Positions 34,303-43,872 are shown, counted from the stretch's first letter. The stretch: DNA of 64,000 bases from Aedoeadaptatus coxii (GCF_903819215.1 NZ_CAIJCT010000006.1); one strand, 5' to 3'. Notes: a model not told the origin generated them from the sequence alone. Made by a program: numbers and translations.

Positions 34303-36486
34303 TTGGTAATTGAAGGTGTATTGGATCACATTATTTTCAGAAATGAAGACAATGGCTACACGGTCGCTCAATTCATAACCGATGACAGCGATATTGTCGT
34401 AGTGGGATCCCATATTGCCTTACATGAACAAGAGCATTTACGTTTGGAAGGGGAATTGATTTACCATCCGAAATACGGCGAGCAGTTTCAATTTCAATCG
34501 GTGACAAAAATAAGGCCACGGGGAAAGGCGGCGATTATCGGCTATCTTTCCGGTGGCCTTATTCCACATGTGGGAAAAGTGACGGCGAAGCGGATCGTGG
34601 ACACTTTCGGCGACGAGACCCTGGATGTGATCGAAGAGCAACCGGAGCGTCTTAAAGAAGTGGAGGGCATCGGCAAAAAGCGGCTCGACATTATTTTGGA
34701 ATCCCTGGAAAAGCAAAAGGATATGCGCAATTTCCTGCTCGATGCGGCGAATTTCGATTTGTCGACGAAAGAAGCCCTGGCTATTTACAAAGTCTACGGC
34801 GACGGCGCCATGGACATGGTGGAAAAAAATCCCTATCAATTAGTGGGGAAAGTGCGGGGCATGGGCTTTTTAAAAGTGGACGCCATTGCCGAAAAAGTCG
34901 GCGTCGCCCGTGACGACGGCATGCGCATGGTGGCGGGGATGAAGCATATTCTTTCCCGCGCCGTCTTAGACGGCCACACCTATTTGCCGAAAGACGAGCT
35001 CATCGCTCTCTCGGCAGAGCTGCTCAATGTAACTAAAGAATTTTTAGGGGATTACGTTACCCGCCTCGCCGTGGATCACGATATTTACATTGCCGATCGC
35101 CAAGGGGTGAAGGTATATTTTCTCACCTATTACCGCGCGGAAACTTTCGTCGCCGAAGCGCTGAAAAAGCGGGGTAAAGTCAATCTCGCCGAGGGCATGG
35201 CGGAGGATATGGTGTCGTCGGTTTCTGAAAATTTATCCATGGAACTTGCAGACAAGCAAAAGGAAGCTTTGGCGCGGGCGGTAGATTCCAATCTCCTCGT
35301 CATTACCGGTGGGCCCGGCACGGGGAAGACGACGACGCTCAGGGCCATTGTGGAGGCCATGGACAGGCTCAATCTTAAAATCGCCTTGGCGGCACCTACG
35401 GGCAGGGCGGCGAAGCGCATGGAAGAAACTACGGGACGATCGGCTTCCACCATTCACAGACTTTTGAAATACGATTACATCGACGAAGAGGGCACGGATT
35501 CCCAAGTATCCGGCGACAAGATCGACGCCGACGTGGTCATCGTCGACGAGGCGAGTATGATCGATCTTTTGCTTATGCGGGATCTCCTGGATTCTCTGAA
35601 AGACGATACACGCTTAATCCTCGTAGGCGACGGCGATCAGCTGCCGCCGGTGGGGGCGGGGAATGTGCTCCGGGATATTCTGTCGTCGGGAACCATTGAG
35701 TCTGTGCGACTCGATGAAATTTTCCGACAGGCGGAAACCTCCTACATCGTCAAAAATGCCCATAGAATTAATCACGGTCAGGCGCCGATCGTCAACGAAA
35801 AGGGCGGCGATTTCTTTTTCATCGAAGAACCGGACGCCGGGCGAGCTGTGGATTTAATTTGTTCCCTCGTGAAAAATCGTCTGCCCGATTTTTACGACAT
35901 CGATCCCTTCGACGACATTCAGGTGTTGGCGCCTATGAAAAAAGGGGTGTGCGGCATTGAAAACTTAAATATCGCGCTGCAAAAAACCTTAAACGACGGG
36001 AAAAAGGGTTTGGATTACCGAGGATTTTCTTATCGCGTCGGCGATAAGGTTATGCAGATAAAAAATAATTACCAAATGGAGTGGAAATCCCATTCCTCGG
36101 TTTTCGACAACGAAGGCACCGGCGTTTTTAACGGCGATTTAGGCAGGGTAACGGTGGCGGATGGCGACGGCAATTTTTTAAACGTTATGTACGACGACAA
36201 AGTCTGCACCTATAGCGGCGAAAATCTTTCCGAGCTTCAGCCCGCTTACGCTACCACCATTCATAAATCCCAAGGATCGGAATTTCCCGTGGTGATCATT
36301 CCCGTGCTCCCCGGGCCGCCCATGCTTTACACCCGCAATCTCCTTTACACCGGCGTCACCCGGGCGAAAAAGGCGGTGGTACTCGTAGGCAGTCGCCATA
36401 TGATGGCCAATATGATTAAAAATAATCGCATCGAATGGCGTTATTCCGATTTAGATTATTTGCTCAAGGAGAAATCGAAGTGGTAA
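34303..36486 (+). CDS. recD2: ATP-dependent RecD2-like DNA helicase
   Basis: This 727-residue SF1B helicase is of the RecD2/YrrC type, which acts without RecBC. It has an N-terminal OB-like domain, tandem helix-hairpin-helix elements (VEGIGKKRLDIIL), the Walker A GGPGTGKTTT near residue 337, Walker B VIVDEASMID, the motif III GDGDQLPPVG, and the C-terminal TIHKSQGSEFP and YTGVTRAKK motifs. The start is TTG at 34303, six bases after AGTAGG; a downstream start would cut the OB domain. It overlaps comF by 7 nt. Confidence 0.94.
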   Translation: MVIEGVLDHIIFRNEDNGYTVAQFITDDSDIVVVGSHIALHEQEHLRLEGELIYHPKYGEQFQFQSVTKIRPRGKAAIIGYLSGGLIPHVGKVTAKRIVDTFGDETLDVIEEQPERLKEVEGIGKKRLDIILESLEKQKDMRNFLLDAANFDLSTKEALAIYKVYGDGAMDMVEKNPYQLVGKVRGMGFLKVDAIAEKVGVARDDGMRMVAGMKHILSRAVLDGHTYLPKDELIALSAELLNVTKEFLGDYVTRLAVDHDIYIADRQGVKVYFLTYYRAETFVAEALKKRGKVNLAEGMAEDMVSSVSENLSMELADKQKEALARAVDSNLLVITGGPGTGKTTTLRAIVEAMDRLNLKIALAAPTGRAAKRMEETTGRSASTIHRLLKYDYIDEEGTDSQVSGDKIDADVVIVDEASMIDLLLMRDLLDSLKDDTRLILVGDGDQLPPVGAGNVLRDILSSGTIESVRLDEIFRQAETSYIVKNAHRINHGQAPIVNEKGGDFFFIEEPDAGRAVDLICSLVKNRLPDFYDIDPFDDIQVLAPMKKGVCGIENLNIALQKTLNDGKKGLDYRGFSYRVGDKVMQIKNNYQMEWKSHSSVFDNEGTGVFNGDLGRVTVADGDGNFLNVMYDDKVCTYSGENLSELQPAYATTIHKSQGSEFPVVIIPVLPGPPMLYTRNLLYTGVTRAKKAVVLVGSRHMMANMIKNNRIEWRYSDLDYLLKEKSKW

Positions 36487-37115
36487 GGGATTTATTTTAT
36501 CGCGGCGGCTGCGTTCTCTGTATGGAGCGTGAGGCTAGCCGCTTTCGATTGTGCGAGGAATGTTTGAGTGCCCTACCCTTTTTAGGGGAAAGGCTCTTGA
36601 CAGAAAAGCGACTTCCCGTATACGCTCTTTTTAGAGAAAATCCTCTGACGGCGAAAATGATTCAGGGGTTGAAATACAGAGAAGAGCGTTACTGGCAAGA
36701 TGTGTTCGGAGGGCTCGGCGCGGATTTTTTAATTCGCAAAAAGCTCCATAAGGTGGATTTTATTTGTGCCGTGCCCACATCGCCGAAAAAGCGGCGTCTT
36801 AGAGGCTACAATCCGCCGGAGCTTGTGGCGCGAAAAATCGCGTCGGATTTAAATTTAACTTATTTCGAGGGTTTGCATCTTCAAAAAAAGATGAAAGATC
36901 AAATAGGCCTTTCGGCGAAAGAGCGGAGAGACAATGTTCGCGGCGGCTTCCGCGCTGATCCCGTCAAGGGAAAGGTGCTGTTGGTTGACGACACCTACAC
37001 CACCGGCGCCACCTTGGCATCGTGTGGAGAGGCGCTTTTGGCATCAGGCGCCCATGACGTCATAGGCTTTGTATGTATGAAAGCGGCGGAAGTACCACAG
37101 GACGACATCCTTTAG
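36480..37115 (+). CDS. comF: ComF family protein
   Basis: This 211-residue protein has an N-terminal zinc-binding CxxC...CxxC knuckle (CVLCME, CEEC) and a type I phosphoribosyltransferase domain with the PRPP loop VLLVDDTYTTGATL. In competence systems ComF partners with a helicase during DNA uptake; in anaerobes its role is less clear. I start at GTG 36480, with AAGGAG eight bases upstream, overlapping recD2; the 36435 extension lies inside recD2. Coupling to a RecD2 helicase is suggestive. Confidence 0.9.
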   Translation: MVRDLFYRGGCVLCMEREASRFRLCEECLSALPFLGERLLTEKRLPVYALFRENPLTAKMIQGLKYREERYWQDVFGGLGADFLIRKKLHKVDFICAVPTSPKKRRLRGYNPPELVARKIASDLNLTYFEGLHLQKKMKDQIGLSAKERRDNVRGGFRADPVKGKVLLVDDTYTTGATLASCGEALLASGAHDVIGFVCMKAAEVPQDDIL

Positions 37116-37136
37116 ACGAAAACCGTGGGAGGTTTT

Positions 37137-38591
37137 ATGCTATTTAATTCCATTCAGTATTTAATCTTTTTTCCTCTCGTGGTGATCTTGTATTTTCTGT
37201 GCCCGCAAAAAATAAAGAAAGCCTTTTTATTGGGGGCGAGCTTCTTTTTCTACTCCTGCTGGAATGTGAAATACACGCTTCTCATGATGCTTTCCATTGT
37301 GCTCACCTATTTAACCGGCCGCATGGTGGAGGGAACGGAAAATATTAACAGGCGAAAGTTCTACGTGTTCCTGTGCTTCGCCGCCAATCTCGGCATTTTA
37401 TTTATCTTTAAATATTTCAACTTCGCCGTAGCAACCGCGAACCGCATCGGAACCCTATGGGGCGCATCGCCTATTAATTTAGGCATTAACGTCCTGCTTC
37501 CCGTGGGAATTTCTTTTTATACCTTTCAGGCGCTGGGCTACACCATCGACGTGTACCGCGGCGATTTAAAGGCGGAGAAAAACCTGCTTCACTACGCTCT
37601 CTTCGTCTCCTTTTTCCCTCAACTGGTGGCGGGGCCTATTGAGCGATCCACCCATTTGCTGCCTCAATTAAAAAAAGATCACAGCTTTACTTACGACAAT
37701 CTGATTTTAGGCGGTGTCGATTTAATTTGGGGTTTTTTCTTAAAACTCGTCATCGCCGACAGAGTGGCTATATTCGTCAACGAAGTCTTTCCGCGGTACG
37801 GGGAGTTTTCCTCGGGAAGCCTACTGCTCGCCGCCTGTTTTTTCACCGTGCAAATTTATTGCGATTTTTATTCCTATTCCCTTATCGCCAAGGGTTCGGC
37901 GAAAGTGTTGGGAATCGACTTAATGGATAATTTTAAAGAGCCTCTCTTTTCTAAATCCATTGTGGAATTTTGGCGACGCTGGCACATATCTCTTTCCGGA
38001 TGGTTTCGAGATTATCTTTACATTCCCCTCGGCGGCAATCGCAAGGGAAACATTCGTCATCTGGTGAACATCCTCGTCGTCTTCGCCGTGTCGGGTCTTT
38101 GGCACGGAGCGGCTACGACCTTCGTCTTGTGGGGTATGATCCACGGATTTTTTAACGCCCTCGAGGCGGTGATTAAAAAGGAGAGAGGGAAGAGAGAGTG
38201 CGCTAACATTTTGGTGGCGGCCATTCGACATCTTTACACCTTCGCCGTCGTGGTCTTCGCCTTCGTTTTCTTCCGCGCCGATTCCACATCTCAAGGGCTG
38301 GGGCTTATAAAGAATATGGTCACCGGCACATGGAGCGGCGGAATGTTTTTAAACGAAATCGCCAAGAGCCAAATGGGAACGAGGGGGCTTTATGCCGCCC
38401 TCTGTGGTGTGGGCTTACTCGTCATTGTTGATGCCATGAAATACAAGGGCGTAAATTTACGGGAAAAAATCGCAAACACGTCGTGGCCTTTGCGTATGGC
38501 GCTCTTTTTGGCACTCCTCTTTTGCACATTGGTCTTCGGCGTGTACGGGCCGGGGTATTCGGAATCGCAATTTATTTATTTTCAATTTTAG
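37137..38591 (+). CDS. MBOAT family O-acyltransferase (AlgI/DltB-like)
   Basis: This 484-residue polytopic membrane protein has about eleven hydrophobic helices and the membrane-bound O-acyltransferase signature: FFPQLVAGPIERSTHLLPQ, DFYSYSLIAKGSAKVLGI, FWRRWHISLSGWFRDYLYIP, and the catalytic His within SGLWHGAATTFVLWG. It probably moves an acyl group (often acetyl) across the membrane onto an extracellular glycan or polymer. I start at ATG 37137 behind GGGAGG, not the GTG at 37125. The next gene, 9 nt downstream, is its likely partner. Confidence 0.93.
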   Translation: MLFNSIQYLIFFPLVVILYFLCPQKIKKAFLLGASFFFYSCWNVKYTLLMMLSIVLTYLTGRMVEGTENINRRKFYVFLCFAANLGILFIFKYFNFAVATANRIGTLWGASPINLGINVLLPVGISFYTFQALGYTIDVYRGDLKAEKNLLHYALFVSFFPQLVAGPIERSTHLLPQLKKDHSFTYDNLILGGVDLIWGFFLKLVIADRVAIFVNEVFPRYGEFSSGSLLLAACFFTVQIYCDFYSYSLIAKGSAKVLGIDLMDNFKEPLFSKSIVEFWRRWHISLSGWFRDYLYIPLGGNRKGNIRHLVNILVVFAVSGLWHGAATTFVLWGMIHGFFNALEAVIKKERGKRECANILVAAIRHLYTFAVVVFAFVFFRADSTSQGLGLIKNMVTGTWSGGMFLNEIAKSQMGTRGLYAALCGVGLLVIVDAMKYKGVNLREKIANTSWPLRMALFLALLFCTLVFGVYGPGYSESQFIYFQF

Positions 38592-38600
38592 GAGATGTCC

Positions 38601-39620
38601 ATGGGTCGAAAGCTTTATAAAATGGGGAGAGCCCTTCTTTTTTGCCTTCTCGTTTTTTGCATGGTCTTACAACTCAATAGGATTTTCATTCGTAAATCTC
38701 TGGAAAAGCCCTGGGATATGAGCAATAAAATCGGCGGCTTTTATAATTCCGCCGACGATTACGATCTTTACTTTCTCGGCACGAGCCACAGCTACTGCTC
38801 CTTTAACCCATTGGCGATTTATGACAATACGGGAATGAAGTCCTATGTTCTCGCCACGCAAAGACAACCTTTGGGCGCCACGTTTTACTACATGAAAGAC
38901 GTCATTAAAAAACATAAACCGAAATACATCGTCGTCGACGTCTTCGGCTGTCTCTTAAAAAACGAAAAGGACGAGGGCGTGGTTCATTCCTACGTGGACG
39001 ACATGGCCATGAGTTTCAATAAGCTGGCCATGATTTACCGCGTGGTGCCGCGGGAAATGAAAGCCGAGGCCCTATTGCCCCTTATCAAATACCACGATCG
39101 CTGGGGCGAGCTGGAGCCGAAGGATTACCGCGTTCGCTACAAAGATTATCGCGATCCCTATCGAGGTTATGTGGCCCTGGAAGGCCATAGCGACAAATTT
39201 CAGGAGGACATGAAGGGCGGACTGAAAAAAATCATAGCCCCGACGATTTCTGATGAGGTAAAAAAAGATCTCCTCGCCATGAAAACCTATTGCAACGAGC
39301 GAAACATTCAACTCATTTTGGTGAAGACGCCGACCTGGGAAGAGGCAAGCTACGAAAAGCCCTTAAAAGAGCTGGAAGATTTTATAAAAGACGAAGGCTT
39401 TACGTACATGAACTTCAACCCACGGAGAGAAGCCATTGGTTTAACGCCGCAAGATTACTACGACGGCTACCATTTAAACACCGTAGGGGGAGAAAAATTC
39501 ACAGCATTTTTCGTCGAGAAAATGAAAGAAAAGGGAATGGAACGTAAGAGAACGAAAGATCATCGCTGGCTCGACGAGAGGGCGAAACAAAAACGGGAAT
39601 TTGAAAATTTTGAGCAATGA
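38601..39620 (+). CDS. Membrane-anchored SGNH-like protein partnered with MBOAT
   Basis: This 339-residue protein has one N-terminal membrane segment (about residues 9-28) and a presumed extracellular domain with GTSHSYCSFNP near residue 55, the GTSH/GDSH-type nucleophile block seen in AlgX/DltD-like partners, and a C-terminal DGYHLNTVGGEKF with the D-x-x-H pair. Ser, Asp and His are thus all present, as in active SGNH acyl-transferring enzymes. It most likely completes acyl transfer to the surface polymer. Start is ATG 38601, six bases after AGGAG; ATG 38595 is too close to that site. Confidence 0.78.
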   Translation: MGRKLYKMGRALLFCLLVFCMVLQLNRIFIRKSLEKPWDMSNKIGGFYNSADDYDLYFLGTSHSYCSFNPLAIYDNTGMKSYVLATQRQPLGATFYYMKDVIKKHKPKYIVVDVFGCLLKNEKDEGVVHSYVDDMAMSFNKLAMIYRVVPREMKAEALLPLIKYHDRWGELEPKDYRVRYKDYRDPYRGYVALEGHSDKFQEDMKGGLKKIIAPTISDEVKKDLLAMKTYCNERNIQLILVKTPTWEEASYEKPLKELEDFIKDEGFTYMNFNPRREAIGLTPQDYYDGYHLNTVGGEKFTAFFVEKMKEKGMERKRTKDHRWLDERAKQKREFENFEQ

Positions 39621-39647
39621 AAAAGACGAGGACCACTCGTCTTTTTT
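39619..39647 (+). terminator. Terminator of the metK/recD2/comF/MBOAT run
   Basis: AAAAGACGAG/CTCGTCTTTT with a five-base loop continues into a T-run. Confidence 0.85.
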
Positions 39648-39747
39648 GATTTAAAAATAAATGAGTCTTTCGTGTCTTTGAAAAACCTATGGGGAAAATG
39701 TCAGAATCATAATGGGCATTACGAATACATTAGTGAAAGGAGGAAAT

Positions 39748-40263
39748 ATGGAGAACAAGGAGTTAATACAAAGGCTGAAGAATAGAGATGAAGACGCTTT
39801 GTACGTCGTCATCGAAGTGTACGGGAAAGTGTTAAAAGGCGTTATCTCAAAAACACTTTGGAAATATCCGAGCCTTTGGGATGAGGCGATGAATGATGCT
39901 CTTTTAAGTATTTGGCAAAATATCGACCATTTTGATCCGCAGAAGTCTTCTTTTAAAAATTGGTGCGCTGCGGTTTCAAAATACAAAGCTATCGATTTGC
40001 TCCGAAGGGAAAGTAAATTTAAAAACGTCATTCTCGACGAAAATTCTGTGACAAATGATCCTGATTTCCATTCCAATTTAGAAATAGAAGAAATTCTATC
40101 CGCCTTAGACGACGAGGATAAAAAACTCTTTGAAAATATTTTTATTCGCGGACTTTCCTACGGGGAGGCGGCATCGGAACAATATATTTCTACGGAAAAT
40201 GCCTATCAAAAAGTCAGCAGAGCGAGAAAGTTTTTAAGGAGATGGCGAGGTGAAAATATATGA
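39748..40263 (+). CDS. ECF-type RNA polymerase sigma factor
   Basis: This 171-residue sigma-70 family protein has a region 2 with LWDEAMNDALLSIWQNIDHFD and FKNWCAAVSKYKAIDLLRRE (the -10 binding surface), a short linker, and a region 4 with EDKKLFENIFIRGLSYGEAASE as the -35 helix-turn-helix. It resembles the small ECF factors that pair with DUF4179 anti-sigma proteins in Clostridia. I start at ATG 39748 behind AAAGGAGG; the 39712 extension lacks a ribosome site. It overlaps the anti-sigma gene by 4 nt. Confidence 0.9.
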   Translation: MENKELIQRLKNRDEDALYVVIEVYGKVLKGVISKTLWKYPSLWDEAMNDALLSIWQNIDHFDPQKSSFKNWCAAVSKYKAIDLLRRESKFKNVILDENSVTNDPDFHSNLEIEEILSALDDEDKKLFENIFIRGLSYGEAASEQYISTENAYQKVSRARKFLRRWRGENI

Positions 40264-41297
40264 AAGATAATCTGTACGATCAATTGAATAATATGAAAAT
40301 AAAATACGAAGAAGTTCCTCTCGAAGATGTTGAAAGAGAAAGGTTGAGAGAAACGGTGAAGCGTTTAAAATACAAAAATAGGAGACGGCTTTTCGCGAGA
40401 AAAATAGGGGCGACGGCGGCCGTATTACTGTTGGCATTTGGCGTCACGAACTACGCATCCGACGGCTACGTTTTGGCCAAGACGAGGGAGATCAAGGACA
40501 ACATCACCTTGAGTTTATCGAGCGCAATGGGTCTTTCTGCCGATGTAGACAAGTATAGTGTCAATATAAGCGAACCTTTTGAGATCGACGGCAAAAAATA
40601 TGTTTTGGATAAAATCACGACAGAGGACAATAATTTATACGTCGTGCTTTTGAGCTTCAATGGTCCAGGTGAAAAGCTGTCGGAGGGTGCCCACTTAACG
40701 GAACTTAAAGTAAACGGCAAAGAGGTAAAAGTTCTCGGCTCAAGCGGCCAGGTAGGAAATTTGCCGGGCAATCCGAATGTTAACGTCATATCTTTAAAGT
40801 ATTCTTTGAACAATCCCTTGCCTAAAGAAGGTACTGCACAATTGGAATTTACCTTTAATGAACTTATGGGAAATAACAAAAAGATTTCCATCGCGACTCG
40901 TGTGGATATGGGGAAGATGAAAATGGAAAAAAGGATCATCGCAAAAGATTTTGTCGTACCGAATGGTAATGGGATGATGATTAAGGAATTCGCCATGAGC
41001 CCGGCTTCACAAAAAATGATACTCTCCTACCCGCCATCGGCAAAGGATACTATTTTTTCGGTAAAGGCGAGAGATTCCAAAGGTCGCTTGGTTTATTTTG
41101 AAACGATCGAAGCAGGCAAAAACACATCGACCCTCTACTTCTCACCGGTTATCAGCGAAGTCACTGCCGATGAATTATTAAACGACATCACATCATTGAA
41201 GTGTCAATTATATAAAGCGGAACTTCCCAACCGTAGCGGGAAAGAGTCCAATGAGGAACAGGCTATGGGCAGCGAGTTTACCCTTGATTTGAATTAA
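40260..41297 (+). CDS. Membrane-anchored anti-sigma factor (DUF4179-like)
   Basis: This 345-residue protein has a charged N-terminal cytoplasmic region of about 48 residues, a single transmembrane helix near 49-66 (GATAAVLLLAFGVTNYA), and a roughly 280-residue extracellular beta-rich domain. This is the usual layout for a DUF4179-type anti-sigma factor holding its cognate ECF sigma factor at the membrane. The 4-nt overlap (ATGA) with the sigma gene supports the pairing. The sensed signal and target genes are unknown. Composition is more AT-rich than flanking genes. Confidence 0.82.
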   Translation: MKDNLYDQLNNMKIKYEEVPLEDVERERLRETVKRLKYKNRRRLFARKIGATAAVLLLAFGVTNYASDGYVLAKTREIKDNITLSLSSAMGLSADVDKYSVNISEPFEIDGKKYVLDKITTEDNNLYVVLLSFNGPGEKLSEGAHLTELKVNGKEVKVLGSSGQVGNLPGNPNVNVISLKYSLNNPLPKEGTAQLEFTFNELMGNNKKISIATRVDMGKMKMEKRIIAKDFVVPNGNGMMIKEFAMSPASQKMILSYPPSAKDTIFSVKARDSKGRLVYFETIEAGKNTSTLYFSPVISEVTADELLNDITSLKCQLYKAELPNRSGKESNEEQAMGSEFTLDLN

Positions 41298-41334
41298 AAA
41301 AAGTGTATCACTTGCAATCGAGTTAATAGTTGTA

Positions 41335-41369
41335 AAAAATGCCGAAGTCCTTTGGACTTCGGCATTTTT
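41335..41369. terminator. Bidirectional terminator between anti-sigma and PhzF genes
   Basis: A 16-bp perfect stem (AAAAATGCCGAAGTCC and its complement) closes a TTT loop, with A and T runs on either side. Confidence 0.92.
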
Positions 41370-41380
41370 GCAAAACCATA

Positions 41381-42157
41381 TTAATAATGAATTTGTCCTC
41401 TCGAATAGAGCACGGCTTCTCCGGCGAGGAACACACGATCGCCTTCCACACGCGTGTGCAAAATGCCGGTGCGAGGGCTGGCTTGATAAGCGAGAATATC
41501 GGGTTTGCCGAGCACCTTCGACCAGTACACGGAAATGTGGCAGTGGCCCGATCCGCAAACGGGATCTTCGGCGACGAGAAGTTTCGGCGCGAAGGAGCGG
41601 GAGATGCAATCGTAATCGCCCTTGCCCTTTTGGGTGATGTGGACGATGAGTCCGTCGAGTTTTTCGATTTTGCGCATGTCCGGATCGGCGCCCGGAATAT
41701 CGAAGTCTTCGTCCATGACGAGGACGAGATCACGGCCGAGGTAAGCTTCTAAAGGCTTTCCGCCGACGGCATCTTCCATTTCCGGCGTCACGTCTACTTT
41801 TTTCAAATCGTAAGCGGGGAAATCCAATTCGTAGAGATCGCCTTTTTGCGTTACTTTCAGTTTTCCCGATTTCGTATTAAATACGACATCGTTCCGGTCC
41901 CGCTCGATAATGTTTAAGACGATAAAGGCGCTGGCCAAAGTGGCGTGGCCGCAAAGATCGATCTCATCTTTCGGCGTGAACCAACGGAGCAAATACTCGT
42001 CACGTTCCTTTGCGATAAAGGCGGTTTCGGAAAGATTATTTTCCTTGGCGATTTTTTGCATGGTGTCGTCGGTAACCGGCCGATCGGGAAGGCAGACGGC
42101 GGCGGGATTACCTTTAAACACTTCATCGGTAAAAGCGTCGACTATAAATTGTTTCAT
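41381..42157 (-). CDS. PhzF family isomerase/epimerase-like protein
   Basis: This 258-residue protein of the PhzF/diaminopimelate-epimerase-fold superfamily begins VDAFTDEVFKGNPAAVCLP and contains NNLSETAFI with the catalytic Glu, LCGHATLASAFIV and DPVCGSGHCHISVYW. All three motifs typical of the family are intact. The natural substrate is unknown; most bacterial homologues outside phenazine clusters remain unassigned. The ATG at 42157 has TAGGAGGATC upstream on the minus strand. It lies 13 nt after the YihY gene, likely in one transcript. Confidence 0.88.
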   Translation of the reverse strand: MKQFIVDAFTDEVFKGNPAAVCLPDRPVTDDTMQKIAKENNLSETAFIAKERDEYLLRWFTPKDEIDLCGHATLASAFIVLNIIERDRNDVVFNTKSGKLKVTQKGDLYELDFPAYDLKKVDVTPEMEDAVGGKPLEAYLGRDLVLVMDEDFDIPGADPDMRKIEKLDGLIVHITQKGKGDYDCISRSFAPKLLVAEDPVCGSGHCHISVYWSKVLGKPDILAYQASPRTGILHTRVEGDRVFLAGEAVLYSRGQIHY

Positions 42158-42169
42158 AATGAGATCCTC

Positions 42170-43102
42170 CTAACATATACGTTCGTGTTGAGACACGATA
42201 CCGTCAAATAACGTTTCTTTTCGCGGCCAGGTATTGCCGCCGTTTTCTATGGTGTAGAGCGTCGCCTGAAGGGCGCCTCCGAATAAAAGCATAAGTCCGA
42301 ATAAATAGAGCCAAACTAAAAAAATGATCATCCCGGCGAGAGAGCCGTAGGTGTTGGAGTAGCTCGAAAAATTCGATACGTAAAAACTGAAACCCTGTGT
42401 CGCCAAAATAATGACCAGCGTCGTAAAGCCGGCGCTAATGGCCGTAATACGCTTCGACGATTTGTAGCCTTCGGGCCATTTCGGCGCGAGATAATACAGA
42501 ACGAAGAAGCTGATAAACATAAACACCAGGGGCACGAGATTCATCAAAAAAGTAATCACCCGATAAAGTCGCGGGGGGAATTCCAATAGATTAAAGATAA
42601 ATTCCAAAAGATTACTTCCCACCACTTGAGTGGCAAAGATCAAAATAATAAGGGCAAAGAGGGCGATGGTCATTACAAAAGCCAGCGCCATAAGGGATAG
42701 AGGATTGCGCTTTTCCGTAAGATTCAGCACGTCGTTAATGGTACGAATGAGCTGCTTAATGCCCTTGCTGGCAATATACACCGAGCCGATAAGGGAAATG
42801 GAAAGCAATGTGGAAGACGAATTCAACTGGAGATCGCGGATAAAGCCAATGATAATATCTTTAACCGAGGGGGGCAGTTGATTGATTCCGTCGAACACTT
42901 TTTTCAGATAGCCGTCGTTAATGTAACTTACGATATTTAATAAGGCAATAAAAAAAGGAAAGATGGCCAAAATTAAAAAGTAAGACAGACCGGCGGCGTG
43001 CTGGAACAAATCATTATGTAATGTATGGTATAAAAAAATATCGAAAAAAGCGAAGGGCTTTTTTCTTACCAAACCTTTAAGTTTTCTTTTCCACAAGTTC
43101 AT
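42170..43102 (-). CDS. YihY/virulence factor BrkB family membrane protein
   Basis: This roughly 310-residue integral membrane protein has about six hydrophobic helices and the YihY/BrkB pattern: AAGLSYFLILAIFPFFIALLN, an internal ASKGIKQLIRTINDVLN, and LVWLYLFGLMLLFGGALQA near the end. The molecular role is not established; envelope-associated transport has been suggested for the family. The start is uncertain: ATG 43102 (MNLWKRKL) is preferred, with GGAGGA 11 bases upstream, but ATG 43120 is possible. A 43228 extension overlaps the divergent regulator gene and is unlikely. Confidence 0.85.
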   Translation of the reverse strand: MNLWKRKLKGLVRKKPFAFFDIFLYHTLHNDLFQHAAGLSYFLILAIFPFFIALLNIVSYINDGYLKKVFDGINQLPPSVKDIIIGFIRDLQLNSSSTLLSISLIGSVYIASKGIKQLIRTINDVLNLTEKRNPLSLMALAFVMTIALFALIILIFATQVVGSNLLEFIFNLLEFPPRLYRVITFLMNLVPLVFMFISFFVLYYLAPKWPEGYKSSKRITAISAGFTTLVIILATQGFSFYVSNFSSYSNTYGSLAGMIIFLVWLYLFGLMLLFGGALQATLYTIENGGNTWPRKETLFDGIVSQHERIC

Positions 43103-43176
43103 GTTTACGAATTCCTCCATAGAGCGATTATACCATAGTTGTGATAAAATAGAGGCAATATAATGAAGGAGGACAT

Positions 43177-43872
43177 ATGCAATACAATGTTTTAGTTTGT
43201 GACGACGAGGTGGATATCGTCTCCGCAATCAAAATTTACTTAGAGGCTGAAGGCTACAAAGTATTTGAAGCGTACAACGGCCTGGAAGCTATCGACATTA
43301 TGGAAAACGAGGATATTCACTTGATCCTGATGGACCTTATGATGCCGAAAATGGACGGCATGAGCGCCATCGTTAAAATTCGCGAGACGAGTAATATTCC
43401 CATCATCATATTAAGCGCGAAAAGCGAAATCACCGACAAGATTATCGGCTTAAACATGGGCGCCGACGATTACATCATCAAGCCCTTTAACGCTGTTGAA
43501 CTTATTGCGAGAGTTAATTCCGGTATTCGCCGCTACACATCCTTAGGCGCAGCGGAAATCGACGACGGCAATTATACCGGCGGCCGCATTACATTAGACG
43601 ACCACGCAAAAGAAGTGCGAGTCGACGGCAAAATCGCCAATCTCACGCCCCACGAATATAAGATTCTGCGACTTTTAATTCGCAACAAAGGGCGCGTATT
43701 TTCAAGCGACGAAATTTACGAAATCGTATGGGAAGAAAGTGCCCACGACGTAAAAAAGGTCATTTCCGTTCACATTTCCCATTTGCGGGATAAAGTGGAA
43801 ATCAATCCGAGAAAGCCCGACTATATTAAATCCGTCTACGGCATGGGCTACAAATTTGAGGACTTGGATTAA
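43177..43872 (+). CDS. OmpR/PhoB-type response regulator
   Basis: This 231-residue regulator has a receiver domain (VCDDE acidic pair, phospho-acceptor Asp in LILMDLMMPKMDG, conserved Lys in IIKPFN) and a C-terminal winged-helix domain (HEYKILRLLIRNKGRVFSSDEIYEIVW, SVYGMGYKF). AAGGAGG precedes the ATG. Its stop overlaps the kinase start as TAATG, so the pair is translationally coupled. Target genes are not evident; the adjacent divergent YihY gene is one possibility. Confidence 0.95.
   Translation: MQYNVLVCDDEVDIVSAIKIYLEAEGYKVFEAYNGLEAIDIMENEDIHLILMDLMMPKMDGMSAIVKIRETSNIPIIILSAKSEITDKIIGLNMGADDYIIKPFNAVELIARVNSGIRRYTSLGAAEIDDGNYTGGRITLDDHAKEVRVDGKIANLTPHEYKILRLLIRNKGRVFSSDEIYEIVWEESAHDVKKVISVHISHLRDKVEINPRKPDYIKSVYGMGYKFEDLD

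Noticed and set aside
43103..43228. N-terminal extension of the YihY gene
   Set aside because: It overlaps the start of the divergent response regulator and has no ribosome site; its composition is unlike the family.
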